From assembly GCA_003963455.1 (NCBI GenBank), contig RXJA01000261.1, positions 1 to 61,792 of the forward strand: a DNA stretch of 61,792 bases, in the 5' to 3' direction. Position numbers and translations under genes: made by a program. Each line of letters opens with the position of its first letter. Within the stretch, counting starts at the first letter, position 1. Below are positions 9,635 through 18,458 of the stretch, piece by piece. The stretch is from Hyphomicrobiales bacterium. GTDB taxonomy: Bacteria; Pseudomonadota; Alphaproteobacteria; Rhizobiales; Rhizobiaceae. Below the pieces are notes generated by a model, which worked only from the letters and a program-made list of their open reading frames with translations, made no database searches and was not told the origin of the DNA.

Positions 9635-9766
9635 CGCAGGGTGAGCCCGGCTCATCGCTCCGCCTTCCGGCGGCGGCGATCCGGCGCTAAACTTTCCTCG
9701 GAAATGGAAGCCGCGGCGCCTCGGCTCATTGGAGTTCGCCGTGCCGTTAGACAAGAGTCAGGCGAG

Positions 9767-10125
9767 ATGAAGGGAAGCGCGATCGGGATCATTGCGGCGG
9801 GTTGTCTGGCGGTCGGATTTGGCACGGGGTTTGTCCTCCGGCCTGCGATTGCGCCGGTCTCTCCGCGTCGCCGTCTGGCGCGGCCGGGGTCGCGCAGCCG
9901 ACCGAGGATGAGGCAACGGCGGCGGTCCGGCGTCACCGCCTGTTCACGGGACCGCTCACCAATGCCACGCTGAAGCTCGGCGACTGTTCGCCGGGCGGTG
10001 TCGGTCCGGGCGTGACCTGCATGACGCAGATCGTGATGGATTCGACGAAGCCGAACGCGACGCCGCAGAACCGGCCGATCGGCTTTGCGCGCGTCAACGG
10101 TCAGTGGGAGGTCGCGGTTTGGTAA
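9767..10125 (+). pseudogene. Frameshifted small exported protein
   Basis: The start at 9767 (MKGSAIGIIAAGCLAVGFGT) gives a convincing N-terminal membrane/signal segment up to VLRPAIAPVSP, after which that frame turns arginine-rich. The other frame then becomes protein-like from about 9870 (AGVAQPTEDEATAAVRRH) to the stop at 10125, including LGDCSPGG and VTCMTQIVM segments. The two halves look like one ~120-aa secreted or membrane-anchored protein broken by a -1 or +2 shift near 9855-9880. A base-call error in the assembly would look identical. Confidence 0.5.
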
Positions 10126-10304
10126 ATTGTAGAGACGATCCCTAAATCAGAATCGCGTGACGCCGAAGCTTGAAACGTCTGTGTTCGAGCTCCATATCTT
10201 GAGAGATTCAGGGTCGCCGCAAATATTGCGGCATTGAGAAGAACCGCCTGCAGTGAGAGCTGCAGTAGCTGAACTGCCCGGTCAACGGGCCGCCGCTGAT
10301 CTGT

Positions 10305-10320
10305 CCCGCGCTTGCGCGGG
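10305..10320. repeat. Perfect GC hairpin in the leader of the 112-aa gene
   Basis: CCCGCG, a four-base CTTG loop and CGCGGG form a perfect 6-bp stem. A second hairpin, GCCCG/CGGGC, lies at 10276-10290. Neither is followed by a T run, so transcription termination is uncertain; they may be leader structures for the gene starting at 10391. Confidence 0.4.
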
Positions 10321-10390
10321 CGGGTCTCGGCTGTGCGGTTCACCGATCCCGTAAAACCATCGAACCGCTTCATTGGCGAAGGAGGTTCTG

Positions 10391-10729
10391 ATGGCTCAGA
10401 TCCTAAAATTTCCATCTAAGAAGATTGAACCGGTCACCATTAGGTCCCGGCTAAAGCATCGCATCGCTGTCGAAATTCTCGACGACGTGCGGCCAAGGCG
10501 AACGCGCTGGATCGTGCAATTCGAAATCCAGGAGGCTGCAGGCTATGACGCCCTAAAGGGGTTCAAGGATGCCGCGGTGGCCGTTGGATATCGTCACCGC
10601 TTTTGGGTGAGCGGGACGCATCCCCTGCGGCAGTTCGTGGCGGAGACGGCTGGACTTGTCGCAACTGGGAAGGTCGCCGTCTGGGTTGACGGTGTGCGGG
10701 TGCAGCCGCGCGTTAAGCGCAGCGCATAA
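10391..10729 (+). CDS. Hypothetical protein, 112 aa
   Basis: A basic 112-aa protein beginning MAQILKFPSKKIEPVTIRSR, without signal peptide or membrane segment. A mid-protein stretch (residues about 45-90) has alternating hydrophobic/aromatic residues suggesting a compact alpha/beta fold. The ATG at 10391 has a near-perfect AGGAGG ribosome binding site 6 bases upstream, so translation is well supported. I do not recognise the family. It is convergent with parB, and its 3' end overlaps the parB terminator. Confidence 0.6.
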   Translation: MAQILKFPSKKIEPVTIRSRLKHRIAVEILDDVRPRRTRWIVQFEIQEAAGYDALKGFKDAAVAVGYRHRFWVSGTHPLRQFVAETAGLVATGKVAVWVDGVRVQPRVKRSA

Positions 10730-10733
10730 AAAA

Positions 10734-10765
10734 GGGGCTGGAGCGACGCTCGTCGCTCCAGCCCC
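10734..10765 (-). terminator. Rho-independent terminator of parB
   Basis: A perfect 14-bp stem (arms 10734-10747 and 10752-10765, GGGGCTGGAGCGAC) closes a 4-base loop. Read on the minus strand it is followed by TTTTTT (complement of 10728-10733), directly downstream of the parB stop at 10770. It also lies just past the stop of the convergent 112-aa gene. Confidence 0.9.
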
Positions 10766-10769
10766 TAGC

Positions 10770-12902
10770 TCACTCGGCCGCTACGAGGTGGCGTTCGTCG
10801 TCTTCGCCATCGGCCGTGATTTCCTCATCGTCCTCGGCGAGGAAGTCGGGCAGCGCAGCTCCTTCGTCCTTGCCGCTGGCATCGGTGTCCGGTGTGGCCG
10901 CCTCGGGATCAGCGACCAGGCGCAACGGCTCCGGCAACCAGCCGGTGTCCGCCAGCAGGCGTTCGGCCTCCTTGGCCATGTCGCCCTTCTTCAGGTGGTC
11001 GATGAGTTGCGCTGCCTGTTCGCCGGCGCCCTCGCGGACGGCCTGAAGGATGCGGGGCTTCGTGACGCGGCCCAGATAGTTGCCGACGGTCGGACGCCAA
11101 CCGACGTCCACCATGTCGAGGCCAGTGGCTCGGGCCAGTCGGTCGGCTTGGCCGAGCCGCATGTCGAGGCCGTGCTGCGAGACGCCACTCCCGCCATACG
11201 GGTTCGGCTTCTCGTAGAGCGCGTTGACGCCGTAGCTCACGCAATGCGCCAGGAGCGCCATGCGGCTGGCATCGTCGAGCGCCGCAAGCCAGTCCCACAG
11301 CGCATCGTCCTCCGCGGGAATGTCGCCCGCCCAGCCCTCGTGGCGCTCATGCACCGCGCGAGCACACGGGCTGTCCTTCAATGCATCGTCCTGCACCGGG
11401 AAGAAGACATGGCTGACGGCGGCCTCCATCGCGCCCTTGTACATGCGGTGCTGGAAGGCGTCGGAGGCCAGCTTGTGCAACAGCGCGGTCATCGCGACGT
11501 GCGGGTTGTCGGCGAGCGTGTTGCGCAGCGCCAACGTGCGATGGGCCGTCAGCTCGGTGACGAGGCGATCCGGCAACGGCTTGATCGCATCGTCCTCGTC
11601 ATCTTCCGGCTCGGCGGGTTGGCCGCCGATCGTGATGACGGCCCGCTGCACGAGCGGTTCGGTCGGATCGCCGTCCGCTTCTACGCCAGTCTCGCCCTCA
11701 GGTGCGATCGGCGTTTCATCATCCTCTGGTCGGACGTAGCCGCGATCGATATCGACCTGACCGTCATGGGCGATGCTGATGAATACGCCCGCACGGCCGA
11801 TATCGTCCGTCTCGTAGCGGATCGGTCGCGCCTCGAAGTCGGCCAGTGCCGTCTCGATCTCGCCGAGCCGCTGGTCGACCTCGTCCGGCAGCTCGTCGGC
11901 GCCCTCATGTTCGGCCTCGAGCTTCTGGTACTCGGCGTTGAGCGCGTCGATTGTGGCTTGCTCGTCAGCCGAGAGGTCGAGTGCTTCGCCCTGCAGCTCG
12001 CTCAGGCCGCGCGTCGCGTCATAGGGGAAGCTGACTGCGACCTCGATCCACTTCCAGCCTTCGGCGGCGACCTCCTCGGCCGTGGCCTTCAGCTTCTCAG
12101 CGACCAGGCGGTCGAGCAGCGCCGGATCCTGCAGCCAGCCGCCATCGTCGGACTGGAAGAGATCGCGCATGGTGACGCCGCCGGCGGCTTCGTACGCCTC
12201 GATGCCGACAAAGACGGCGCGCTTGTCGGAGGCGCGCACCGTGGTCTCGGTCAGCATGCGTCGGATCTGATAGGGCTCCTTCGACCAGGCGTCCTTGATC
12301 GCATCCCAGACCTGTTCCTGACGGGCGTGATCGGGCGACACCGTGAAGGCCATCAGCTGCTCCAGCGTCATGCCGTCCTCGGCATAGACGTCGAGCAGCG
12401 CGGGCGATGCGGATGCCAGGCGCAGCCGCTGCTTCACGACCTGGGCCGGTACGAGGAAGGCGGCCGCGATTTCCTCCTCGGTCATGCCCTTGTCGCGCAT
12501 GTCCTGGAACGCTCGGAACTGATCCAGCGGATGCAGCGGGGCGCGCTCGATATTCTCGGCTAGCGACACCTCCTCGGGGAGGATGGCGCCATCGCGCTCC
12601 CGCACAACGCAGGGCACGGGCGCGACCTTGGCAAGGCGCTTCTGCTTCACCAGCATTTCCAGCGCGCGGAAGCGGCGACCACCGGCCGGCACCTCGAACA
12701 TGCCGGTTTCAACGCCCTCGGCGTCGATCACCGGGAAGACGCTGAGGCTCTGGATCAGGCCGCGACGCGCGATAGAGGCCGCAAGGTCCTCGACCGAGAC
12801 GCCGGCCTTCACACGCCGGACGTTGGACTGGCTGAGCACCAGCTTGTTGAAGGGGATGTCACGCGAGGACGACAGGACGATCTTCTGAACAGCAGTAGCC
12901 AT
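10770..12902 (-). CDS. ParB/RepB/Spo0J-family protein, long ICE type
   Basis: A 710-aa protein. Residues 15-130 form a ParB/Srx NTPase-like domain, with GGRR at 74-77 and the box SLAENIER at 113-120. A helix-turn-helix region follows (about 125-175, MTEEEIAAAFLVPAQVVKQR). The long acidic C-terminal half, with a Glu/Asp-rich stretch at about 330-440, is typical of the ~700-aa ICE version rather than chromosomal ParB (~300 aa). It probably acts in element maintenance or gene regulation through site-specific DNA binding. The ATG at 12902 is preceded by GGAG that lies inside a conserved leader stem. A strong terminator follows the gene. Confidence 0.9.
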   Translation of the reverse strand: MATAVQKIVLSSSRDIPFNKLVLSQSNVRRVKAGVSVEDLAASIARRGLIQSLSVFPVIDAEGVETGMFEVPAGGRRFRALEMLVKQKRLAKVAPVPCVVRERDGAILPEEVSLAENIERAPLHPLDQFRAFQDMRDKGMTEEEIAAAFLVPAQVVKQRLRLASASPALLDVYAEDGMTLEQLMAFTVSPDHARQEQVWDAIKDAWSKEPYQIRRMLTETTVRASDKRAVFVGIEAYEAAGGVTMRDLFQSDDGGWLQDPALLDRLVAEKLKATAEEVAAEGWKWIEVAVSFPYDATRGLSELQGEALDLSADEQATIDALNAEYQKLEAEHEGADELPDEVDQRLGEIETALADFEARPIRYETDDIGRAGVFISIAHDGQVDIDRGYVRPEDDETPIAPEGETGVEADGDPTEPLVQRAVITIGGQPAEPEDDEDDAIKPLPDRLVTELTAHRTLALRNTLADNPHVAMTALLHKLASDAFQHRMYKGAMEAAVSHVFFPVQDDALKDSPCARAVHERHEGWAGDIPAEDDALWDWLAALDDASRMALLAHCVSYGVNALYEKPNPYGGSGVSQHGLDMRLGQADRLARATGLDMVDVGWRPTVGNYLGRVTKPRILQAVREGAGEQAAQLIDHLKKGDMAKEAERLLADTGWLPEPLRLVADPEAATPDTDASGKDEGAALPDFLAEDDEEITADGEDDERHLVAAE

Positions 12903-12913
12903 GGAATTTTACT

Positions 12914-12986
12914 CCGCGACGGGCGGCCGAGAGACTCCCTCTCAACCTCCAACCCGTCACGGAGCGAAGCGCCGCCCTCTTCCTCT
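12914..12986 (-). promoter_or_regulatory. Structured leader covering the parB ribosome binding site
   Basis: In the parB sense: a purine tract AGAGGAAGAG (12986-12977), then arm CCGTGACGGG (12962-12953), an inner hairpin GAGAG/CTCTC with 5-base loop (12943-12929), then arm CCCGTCGCGG (12923-12914). The outer arms pair over 10 bp with one G-U, and the 3' arm runs into GGAG, the ribosome binding site, ending 11 bases before the ATG. The same layout precedes DUF932 at the same distance. Translational control is inferred. Confidence 0.6.
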
Positions 12987-13076
12987 AAAGGGGACAGCGC
13001 AGCAGACCGGTGAAGCGAAAGACACGGAAGCGCAAAGCCGGAGACACGGAAAACCGCATCCCCGGCGTCACGGCAA

Positions 13077-14270
13077 TCAGGCGGCGCGATCGAGCAGCTT
13101 CTTGGCCTTGGCCTCCATGTCGAGGCGGGCGTCCTGATGGGGCTTGTCGCGGGCGACGGCGGTGATGCCCTGAACGAAGTCGAAGATGCTCTCCGGCGGG
13201 CGGCCTTCCTCAGCCAGTACCGTGTCGATGATCTTCCCGGCCTCGGCCTTGGAGAAACCGCGACGGCGCAGGAAGTCGGTGCGGTCTTCGTCGGTTCTTG
13301 CCACGATCCGCTGGCGCGCCGCCTTGATCCCGTTGACGAAGGGCAGGGACGAGGAGTTCGCGAAGTTCAACAGTGCCGGGGCCGCCTCATGGGCGAACCG
13401 GTTGGCGGCGTATTTGCTGTGGCGGATGGTGATTTCCTCGAAATCCTCCACGCCCCACAAATTTCGATTTTGGCAGACCGCGCGGAGATAGAAGCTCGCC
13501 ATGCCAAGCGTCTTGGCGCCGACCTCGGAATTCCAGCAATAGAAGCCCCGGAAATAGAGGTCGGGCGATCCGTCCGGCAGTCGGCCGGCCTCGATCGGAT
13601 TCAGGTCGTCGACCAGGAACAGGAAGACGTCGCGATCGGAGGCATAGAGCGTCGTCGTGTCCTTGGTGATGTCCACGCGCGGATTGTAGACGCCGGCCGA
13701 CCAGTCGAGCACGCCCGGCACCTTCCAGCGGGTGTCGCCCGTGCCGTTGCCGGCGATGCGCTGCACGGCTTCCACCAGTTCTGCGTCGAATATCCTCCCA
13801 TAATCTGGGCCGGTGACGGCGCGCAGTTCCGTGCGGTCGTCATCGGTTTCCAGCGTCTTGATCTGGTCGGCGCGATTGGAGGTCAGGCCATATTGCAGAT
13901 TGATGGCGGCGAGCGCGGCCGGGAGCTGACGTAGATAGGCGGCGGGTGCGCCGACGAGGCCGGCTAGCTGGCCGAAGGACCAGTGTGTCGGCGCGATGGC
14001 CGTATCGGTGCCTGGCAGGATCAGGGCCAACCGCTCCGGATCGTTACGGTTCGCCTCGACATGGATCAGCGCGCTCTCCACCACGCGCGTCTTGCTGCGA
14101 TCGGCGCGGCCACGCACCGATCGCGCCAGCTCGGACAGCGAGAGGTATCGCTCGTCGGCCGGGCGCGAGAACCATTCCGACGAGACGCGGCCGACCCGCT
14201 CGCCGCGGCTGACATCCACTTTGTAACCGCCGGTCGTGTAACGGCGCGAATCGAGGACTTGCATGTTCAT
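13077..14270 (-). CDS. DUF932 (phage/plasmid-like TIGR03299-type) protein
   Basis: A 397-aa protein beginning MNMQVLDSRRYTTGGYKVDV. It has the DUF932 features: an N-terminal DSRRY motif, a central domain with TAIAPTHWSFGQLAGLVGAP, and a C-terminal half including RAVTGPDYGRIFDAELVEAV and ASDRDVFLFLVDD. Members are common on phages, plasmids and ICEs; the biochemical role is unknown. The ATG at 14270 has GGAG 9 bases upstream; a second ATG at 14264 is possible. It is the next minus-strand gene upstream of parB (174-bp gap) and has a leader of the same architecture, so coordinated control is likely. Confidence 0.85.
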   Translation of the reverse strand: MNMQVLDSRRYTTGGYKVDVSRGERVGRVSSEWFSRPADERYLSLSELARSVRGRADRSKTRVVESALIHVEANRNDPERLALILPGTDTAIAPTHWSFGQLAGLVGAPAAYLRQLPAALAAINLQYGLTSNRADQIKTLETDDDRTELRAVTGPDYGRIFDAELVEAVQRIAGNGTGDTRWKVPGVLDWSAGVYNPRVDITKDTTTLYASDRDVFLFLVDDLNPIEAGRLPDGSPDLYFRGFYCWNSEVGAKTLGMASFYLRAVCQNRNLWGVEDFEEITIRHSKYAANRFAHEAAPALLNFANSSSLPFVNGIKAARQRIVARTDEDRTDFLRRRGFSKAEAGKIIDTVLAEEGRPPESIFDFVQGITAVARDKPHQDARLDMEAKAKKLLDRAA

Positions 14271-14281
14271 GGGACCAATCT

Positions 14282-14351
14282 CCACGACGGGCGCGGGAGC
14301 CTCTCTCCCAGCTATTCACCCGTCACGGAAACCGGTCCGCACTCTCACTCT
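14282..14351 (-). promoter_or_regulatory. Structured leader covering the DUF932 ribosome binding site
   Basis: In the sense of the gene: AGAGTGAGAG (14351-14342), arm CCGTGACGGG (14328-14319), inner hairpin GGGAG/CTCCC with 5-base loop (14309-14295), arm CCCGTCGTGG (14291-14282). The outer arms pair over 10 bp with two G-U pairs. The 3' arm overlaps GGAG and ends 11 bases from the ATG, as for parB. The inner hairpin differs in sequence but keeps stem and loop length, which points to a conserved structure. Confidence 0.6.
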
Positions 14352-14542
14352 CAGGGGGTGTTGCGGGGTCTCCCCGCAGAAGGGGTCGGCCGAGACCTTG
14401 GGCTCGGCCGCAGGGGAATGCTTTCCCCCATATTTCACGTCACGTTATCGCAGTCGTCCGCGCAGATAGTTGTGCTCACCGACGAGGGAGCGAGCCGGAA
14501 GCCGCGCTCGGGTCCGCAACACCATTCGGCGCTGGTCTTCAT

Positions 14543-15259
14543 TCAGAGCAACTCACGCTCCAACTCATCCTTCCGGCTGCGCCAGTCCGGCATTACCCGG
14601 CTCAACAAGTCTTGCCACCCAGCGCCATGATCCGGATGCAAGGCATGTGTAAGCTCATGGGCAATGACGTAATCGATCAACGAAGGCGAAGCGCGGATGA
14701 GCTCAAGATTGAGGACGAGGGCGCCTTTGGCCGTGAAGCTACCCCATCTGTGCGTCATCTGGCGGATGACCAGCCGAGGCCGCTCGATGCCGAGCCTTTC
14801 GAACGGTGGCAGCATGGCGGCGAGCCGCTCAGGAAACACGCGATGAGCGTGGAGGCCGTACCAGTGCCGAAGCACCGTGCGTCGGAATACCAACCCCTTG
14901 TCCTGCGGTAGCCTGAGGATGATCCGGTCGCCGTCGATACGTACGTCAATCGTTGGGTCCGGCTGGCAAAGAAGCCGATACGGTCGTCCGAGCAGGAGGT
15001 GCGTCTCGCCGCTTTCGTACTGCCGCAGGGGCGTGCGGGGCCGCCAGCGGTCGAACCGGGCTTGCTGACGAACGATCCAGGCGCCGCGCCGCCGCACCCG
15101 GCTGACGATGTCGGCGTCCTGCGCGTGCGTCGGGGCCGAAACGACGACGTCACCGTCGGGCGTCACCGCAATACGCAAAGTACGCCGGTCGGACCGTTCC
15201 ACCGAGAATGCGATCGAAGCTCCGCCCCAATCAAACGCAAGGTCAGTGGATCCGGCCAT
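14543..15259 (-). CDS. YgjP/DUF45-type zinc metalloprotease-like protein of the hsd operon
   Basis: A 238-aa protein with the zinc-binding motif HELTHALHPDHG at 201-212 and the preceding RWGSFTAKG segment (171-179), characteristic of the YgjP/WLM (M48-like) family. The N-terminus is beta-rich (1-100). Its start overlaps the 3' end of hsdR by 17 bases, so it is the last gene of the hsd operon. Genes of this family often accompany type I restriction systems; whether the protein trims or degrades a restriction subunit is not established. Downstream (14271-14542) there is no gene. Confidence 0.85.
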   Translation of the reverse strand: MAGSTDLAFDWGGASIAFSVERSDRRTLRIAVTPDGDVVVSAPTHAQDADIVSRVRRRGAWIVRQQARFDRWRPRTPLRQYESGETHLLLGRPYRLLCQPDPTIDVRIDGDRIILRLPQDKGLVFRRTVLRHWYGLHAHRVFPERLAAMLPPFERLGIERPRLVIRQMTHRWGSFTAKGALVLNLELIRASPSLIDYVIAHELTHALHPDHGAGWQDLLSRVMPDWRSRKDELERELL

Positions 15260-18200
15260 CGTCCGCCATCCGCACGCGCGCTGAGGCGATGACGTCGTCC
15301 ATGATCGCGTCGAGCACCGCCGGATCGACTGCGAGTTTCCGTCGTCCGATCACCTCATCGAAGAAAAAGTCGTCGATATCGTTCCGAATTCGGTTCTCGG
15401 TGTCCCGATCGCTCTGCCAGCCAATCACGCGGTGCTGAGCAACGATCCGGGTAACCGCTTCCGCGATATCGACCGCGACGCCGTCGCGATCGAAGCCGGC
15501 CTTCGCGAGCTCGCGACGCGCGATACCCCAGAAGGCGGTTTCATGGCTCTTACCGCGGATCGCTTCCGGTGTTGGATCGTCAGCGTCCTCACGCCGTTCG
15601 GCGGAATCCCGGAGGCGGCGGACTTCGGCCAGGTAAGCCTTCTCTTCCAGACGGCCTCTCCGGAACGCGTCGATAGCATCCCGGATCAGCTTGGAAAACT
15701 TCTCGAAGAAGACGGGATCCTGTTCCCATTTCTCTTCGATTACCTGAAGGGCCCGATGGGCAATCTCGTCGGCGATGGAAGCGTCGGAGCGAGTTTTACC
15801 CGCGCGTGCCGCCTCGATCGCGCCTTCGTCGAACACATTCAGCGGCTCGACAACTGTGATCACCTCGTGCGCAGTCACGTGCTGATCAAGCAGCGTCCGA
15901 ACGCGGTGCTCATAGTCTGACCAATCTACCTTCTCCGCATAACGGGCCCGGACATGTTCCCTGAGCGCCACGAACCGCTTTTCGTCAGTCCGCCATCTTT
16001 GGAGACGCTCGGGCGGAGTTTCCTCCTGGAAAGTGCGCGACGACAGCGCAACCGTGAGACAGCGCGAGAAGTGGCCGAGCCTACGGTAGAACTCTTCCCG
16101 CAGTGCCTCGTCGATCAACGCCTTGGCGTAGGCCTCCTCGTCGAAGTGGTTCGCGACCCCGCTGAACAAGTCGAGGAGCGCTGCGTGCAGCGACGGCAGA
16201 CGACGGGCCTCATCTGCCACATCGGTCAAAGCCTTCGCCAAATCCTCATCGTCGAAGGCCGCGAGTGCGTCATTCGCGCTCAGTGCCTCGCCGAGATTTC
16301 TGAGAACCCCACAATAGTCGATGATGTAGCCGAAGGGTTTCGGCGGTGCGCCGTCTTCGTCGAAAATGCGGTTCACACGTGCGATCGCTTGCAGCAATCC
16401 ATGCTCTTTCAGAGGCTTGGCGAGGTAAAGCACTGTGTTGCGCGGCGCGTCGAAACCGGTCAGCAACTTGTCGACAACGATCAGGAGGTCAGGGTCAGCT
16501 GGTCCCTTGAACGCGTCGATGATTCCTTTGTTGTAGGTTTCCTCGCCTCTGTAACGCGCCATCATGCGACGCCAGAACGCGACGACGACGTCGTCTACCC
16601 CCTCGTCGATGTCCGTGTCGCCCTCTCTCTGATCGGGAGCGGAGATGATGACTTCGGCGCTGATCTCACCGAACTCGTCGATCAGACGCTTCAAAATGAT
16701 GGCGTCCCGTTTGGAGGGTGCCACGAGTTGCCCTTTCAGGCCCGAACCCTTAAAGTGTTCGGCGAAGTGCTGGCTTACGTCGAACGCGATGCATTTTAGG
16801 CGCGCGGCGACGCCGGCTACTGAGCGCGGACGGCTCATCTTGCGCTTCAGGTCATTAGCCTGGGCAGAGGACAGGCCACGGGTAACGCGGTCGAACCAAG
16901 TGTCGATCGCCTGTTCATCGACGTCCTCCTCGACGTGTCGGCCTTCGTAGAGGAGAGGAACAACGGCGCCATCGCCCACCGCGTCGCGCATCGAGTAGAC
17001 CGGGTCGAAGAGTGGTCCGAACTGGCGAAAGGTGTTTCGCTCGCGCTTGGCGATCGGGGTGCCGGTGAAGCCGATGAAACACGCTTGTGGAAAGACCTCA
17101 CGCATGCGGGTGTGAAGGCTTTCCAAGTCGCCGTACTGACTTCGATGGCTCTCATCGACAAGTACGAAAATGTCGGTGCTCCGGTCTACCACGCGCCGTT
17201 TGGCAAGCGCGGCGCGAAATTTGTGGATGACTGTCGTGATCACCCGCGCGCGCTCCTCGATCAATTCGATGAGGTGCTCACCGGTCCGGGCGCGCTGAGG
17301 GGCAAGTCCGGTGGATGCGAAAGTGCGGGTAATTTGGTCGTCCAAATCAGTTCGGTCCGTCACCAGCACGAGGCGCGCGCCCTGCACAGCGGTCGTCAAG
17401 CCACGGGCCAGCATAACCATGGTCAGCGACTTGCCAGAACCCTGAGTGTGCCATACGACGCCGCCCGCCCGGCGACCGTCTTCGAGCTTCTGGATGCGGC
17501 CAAGCACGCTGTTGATTGCAAACACCTGCTGGTGACGCGCCACTTTCTTTACCGGGCCGTCAAAGAGGGTGAAGCGGCGCGCCATATCTAGGAGGCGTTC
17601 GGGCCGGAAGAGCGCGACAAGGGTCTCGTCCAGCCTCGTCGGCTCACGTCCTTGCTCAGCCAGGGACTCGAAGCGCCGCCGGTGGGGGGCGAAGTCGTCG
17701 AATATCTGTTTGGCTTCGATGGAGTCGAGCGAACGAGCTACCACTTTCCTCGCGAAGTCGGGAGCGTCTTCCCGCTCTCTCCAGCTCGACCAGAACTTTA
17801 GCGGCGTGCCGACCGTTGCGTAGCGCGGCTCATGAGGGTTCGCCGCAAGGACGAGTTGGACCGAGAAGAACAGATTCGGGCAGCCTACGTCGGCCTTTTG
17901 GTTGCGGATGGTCTGCGTGATGCCTTGTTCGGTCTTCTCCCGTGACGATTTCACCTCGATCACTGCGAACGGGATACCATTCACGAATAGTACCAAGTCG
18001 GGTCGTATTGATCCCCCGCCAGGCCACTCCACCGGGTACTCTGCCGCCATGTGGAAGGCGTTCGCGCGCCAGTCGTCCCAATCGATATAGCGGAAAGGCC
18101 ATTCGCGAGCCGTGTCGTCGATTGTCTGAGGCAGAGCGATGCCGAGCTGGAGGAGGTCGGTCACGACCTCGTTCGTTCGAAGCACGCCGTCATACCTGAC

Positions 18201-18458
18201 GCCTGACAGTCGCCGGATAGCTGTTTCGATGTTTGCTTCCGAGAACAGGTGGCGTCGTTCTCGCCAGGTGATGTTGTTCAGCCGGGCAAGCTGCAAACGC
18301 AAGATGTCGTTTAGGAAGACCTCACTTCTACGCCCGCTGCGCAGACGATCGGCCTGCGCCCGAGGCACATAGTGCCAGCCGAGACTTGAAAGTGTCGCGA
18401 GTGCAGCGAGTTGGGCTCCGCCTGCTTCGGAAAGTGCGAATGCGGGAGAGTGGTTCAT
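15243..18458 (-). CDS. hsdR: Type I restriction endonuclease subunit R
   Basis: A 1071-aa HsdR. The N-terminal nuclease domain has Pro153-Asp154 and Glu168-x-Lys170 in the pattern PD...AVIEVK. The motor has Walker A QGSGKS at 339-344, DESH at 435-438, and later SF2 helicase motifs (LLTGFDAPRNTVLYLAKPLKE region). The C-terminal ~250 residues are helical and bind the methylase complex. The protein cleaves unmodified DNA after ATP-driven translocation. The ATG at 18458 overlaps the hsdS stop by 4 bases (ATGA). The gene looks complete with all key residues present, so restriction is probably active. Confidence 0.95.
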   Translation of the reverse strand: MNHSPAFALSEAGGAQLAALATLSSLGWHYVPRAQADRLRSGRRSEVFLNDILRLQLARLNNITWRERRHLFSEANIETAIRRLSGVRYDGVLRTNEVVTDLLQLGIALPQTIDDTAREWPFRYIDWDDWRANAFHMAAEYPVEWPGGGSIRPDLVLFVNGIPFAVIEVKSSREKTEQGITQTIRNQKADVGCPNLFFSVQLVLAANPHEPRYATVGTPLKFWSSWREREDAPDFARKVVARSLDSIEAKQIFDDFAPHRRRFESLAEQGREPTRLDETLVALFRPERLLDMARRFTLFDGPVKKVARHQQVFAINSVLGRIQKLEDGRRAGGVVWHTQGSGKSLTMVMLARGLTTAVQGARLVLVTDRTDLDDQITRTFASTGLAPQRARTGEHLIELIEERARVITTVIHKFRAALAKRRVVDRSTDIFVLVDESHRSQYGDLESLHTRMREVFPQACFIGFTGTPIAKRERNTFRQFGPLFDPVYSMRDAVGDGAVVPLLYEGRHVEEDVDEQAIDTWFDRVTRGLSSAQANDLKRKMSRPRSVAGVAARLKCIAFDVSQHFAEHFKGSGLKGQLVAPSKRDAIILKRLIDEFGEISAEVIISAPDQREGDTDIDEGVDDVVVAFWRRMMARYRGEETYNKGIIDAFKGPADPDLLIVVDKLLTGFDAPRNTVLYLAKPLKEHGLLQAIARVNRIFDEDGAPPKPFGYIIDYCGVLRNLGEALSANDALAAFDDEDLAKALTDVADEARRLPSLHAALLDLFSGVANHFDEEAYAKALIDEALREEFYRRLGHFSRCLTVALSSRTFQEETPPERLQRWRTDEKRFVALREHVRARYAEKVDWSDYEHRVRTLLDQHVTAHEVITVVEPLNVFDEGAIEAARAGKTRSDASIADEIAHRALQVIEEKWEQDPVFFEKFSKLIRDAIDAFRRGRLEEKAYLAEVRRLRDSAERREDADDPTPEAIRGKSHETAFWGIARRELAKAGFDRDGVAVDIAEAVTRIVAQHRVIGWQSDRDTENRIRNDIDDFFFDEVIGRRKLAVDPAVLDAIMDDVIASARVRMADDGRIH

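Noticed and set aside
10656..12563. A 635-codon plus-strand open frame
   Set aside because: It is antisense to the parB gene, which has clear ParB motifs; no family-like sequence and no ribosome binding site.
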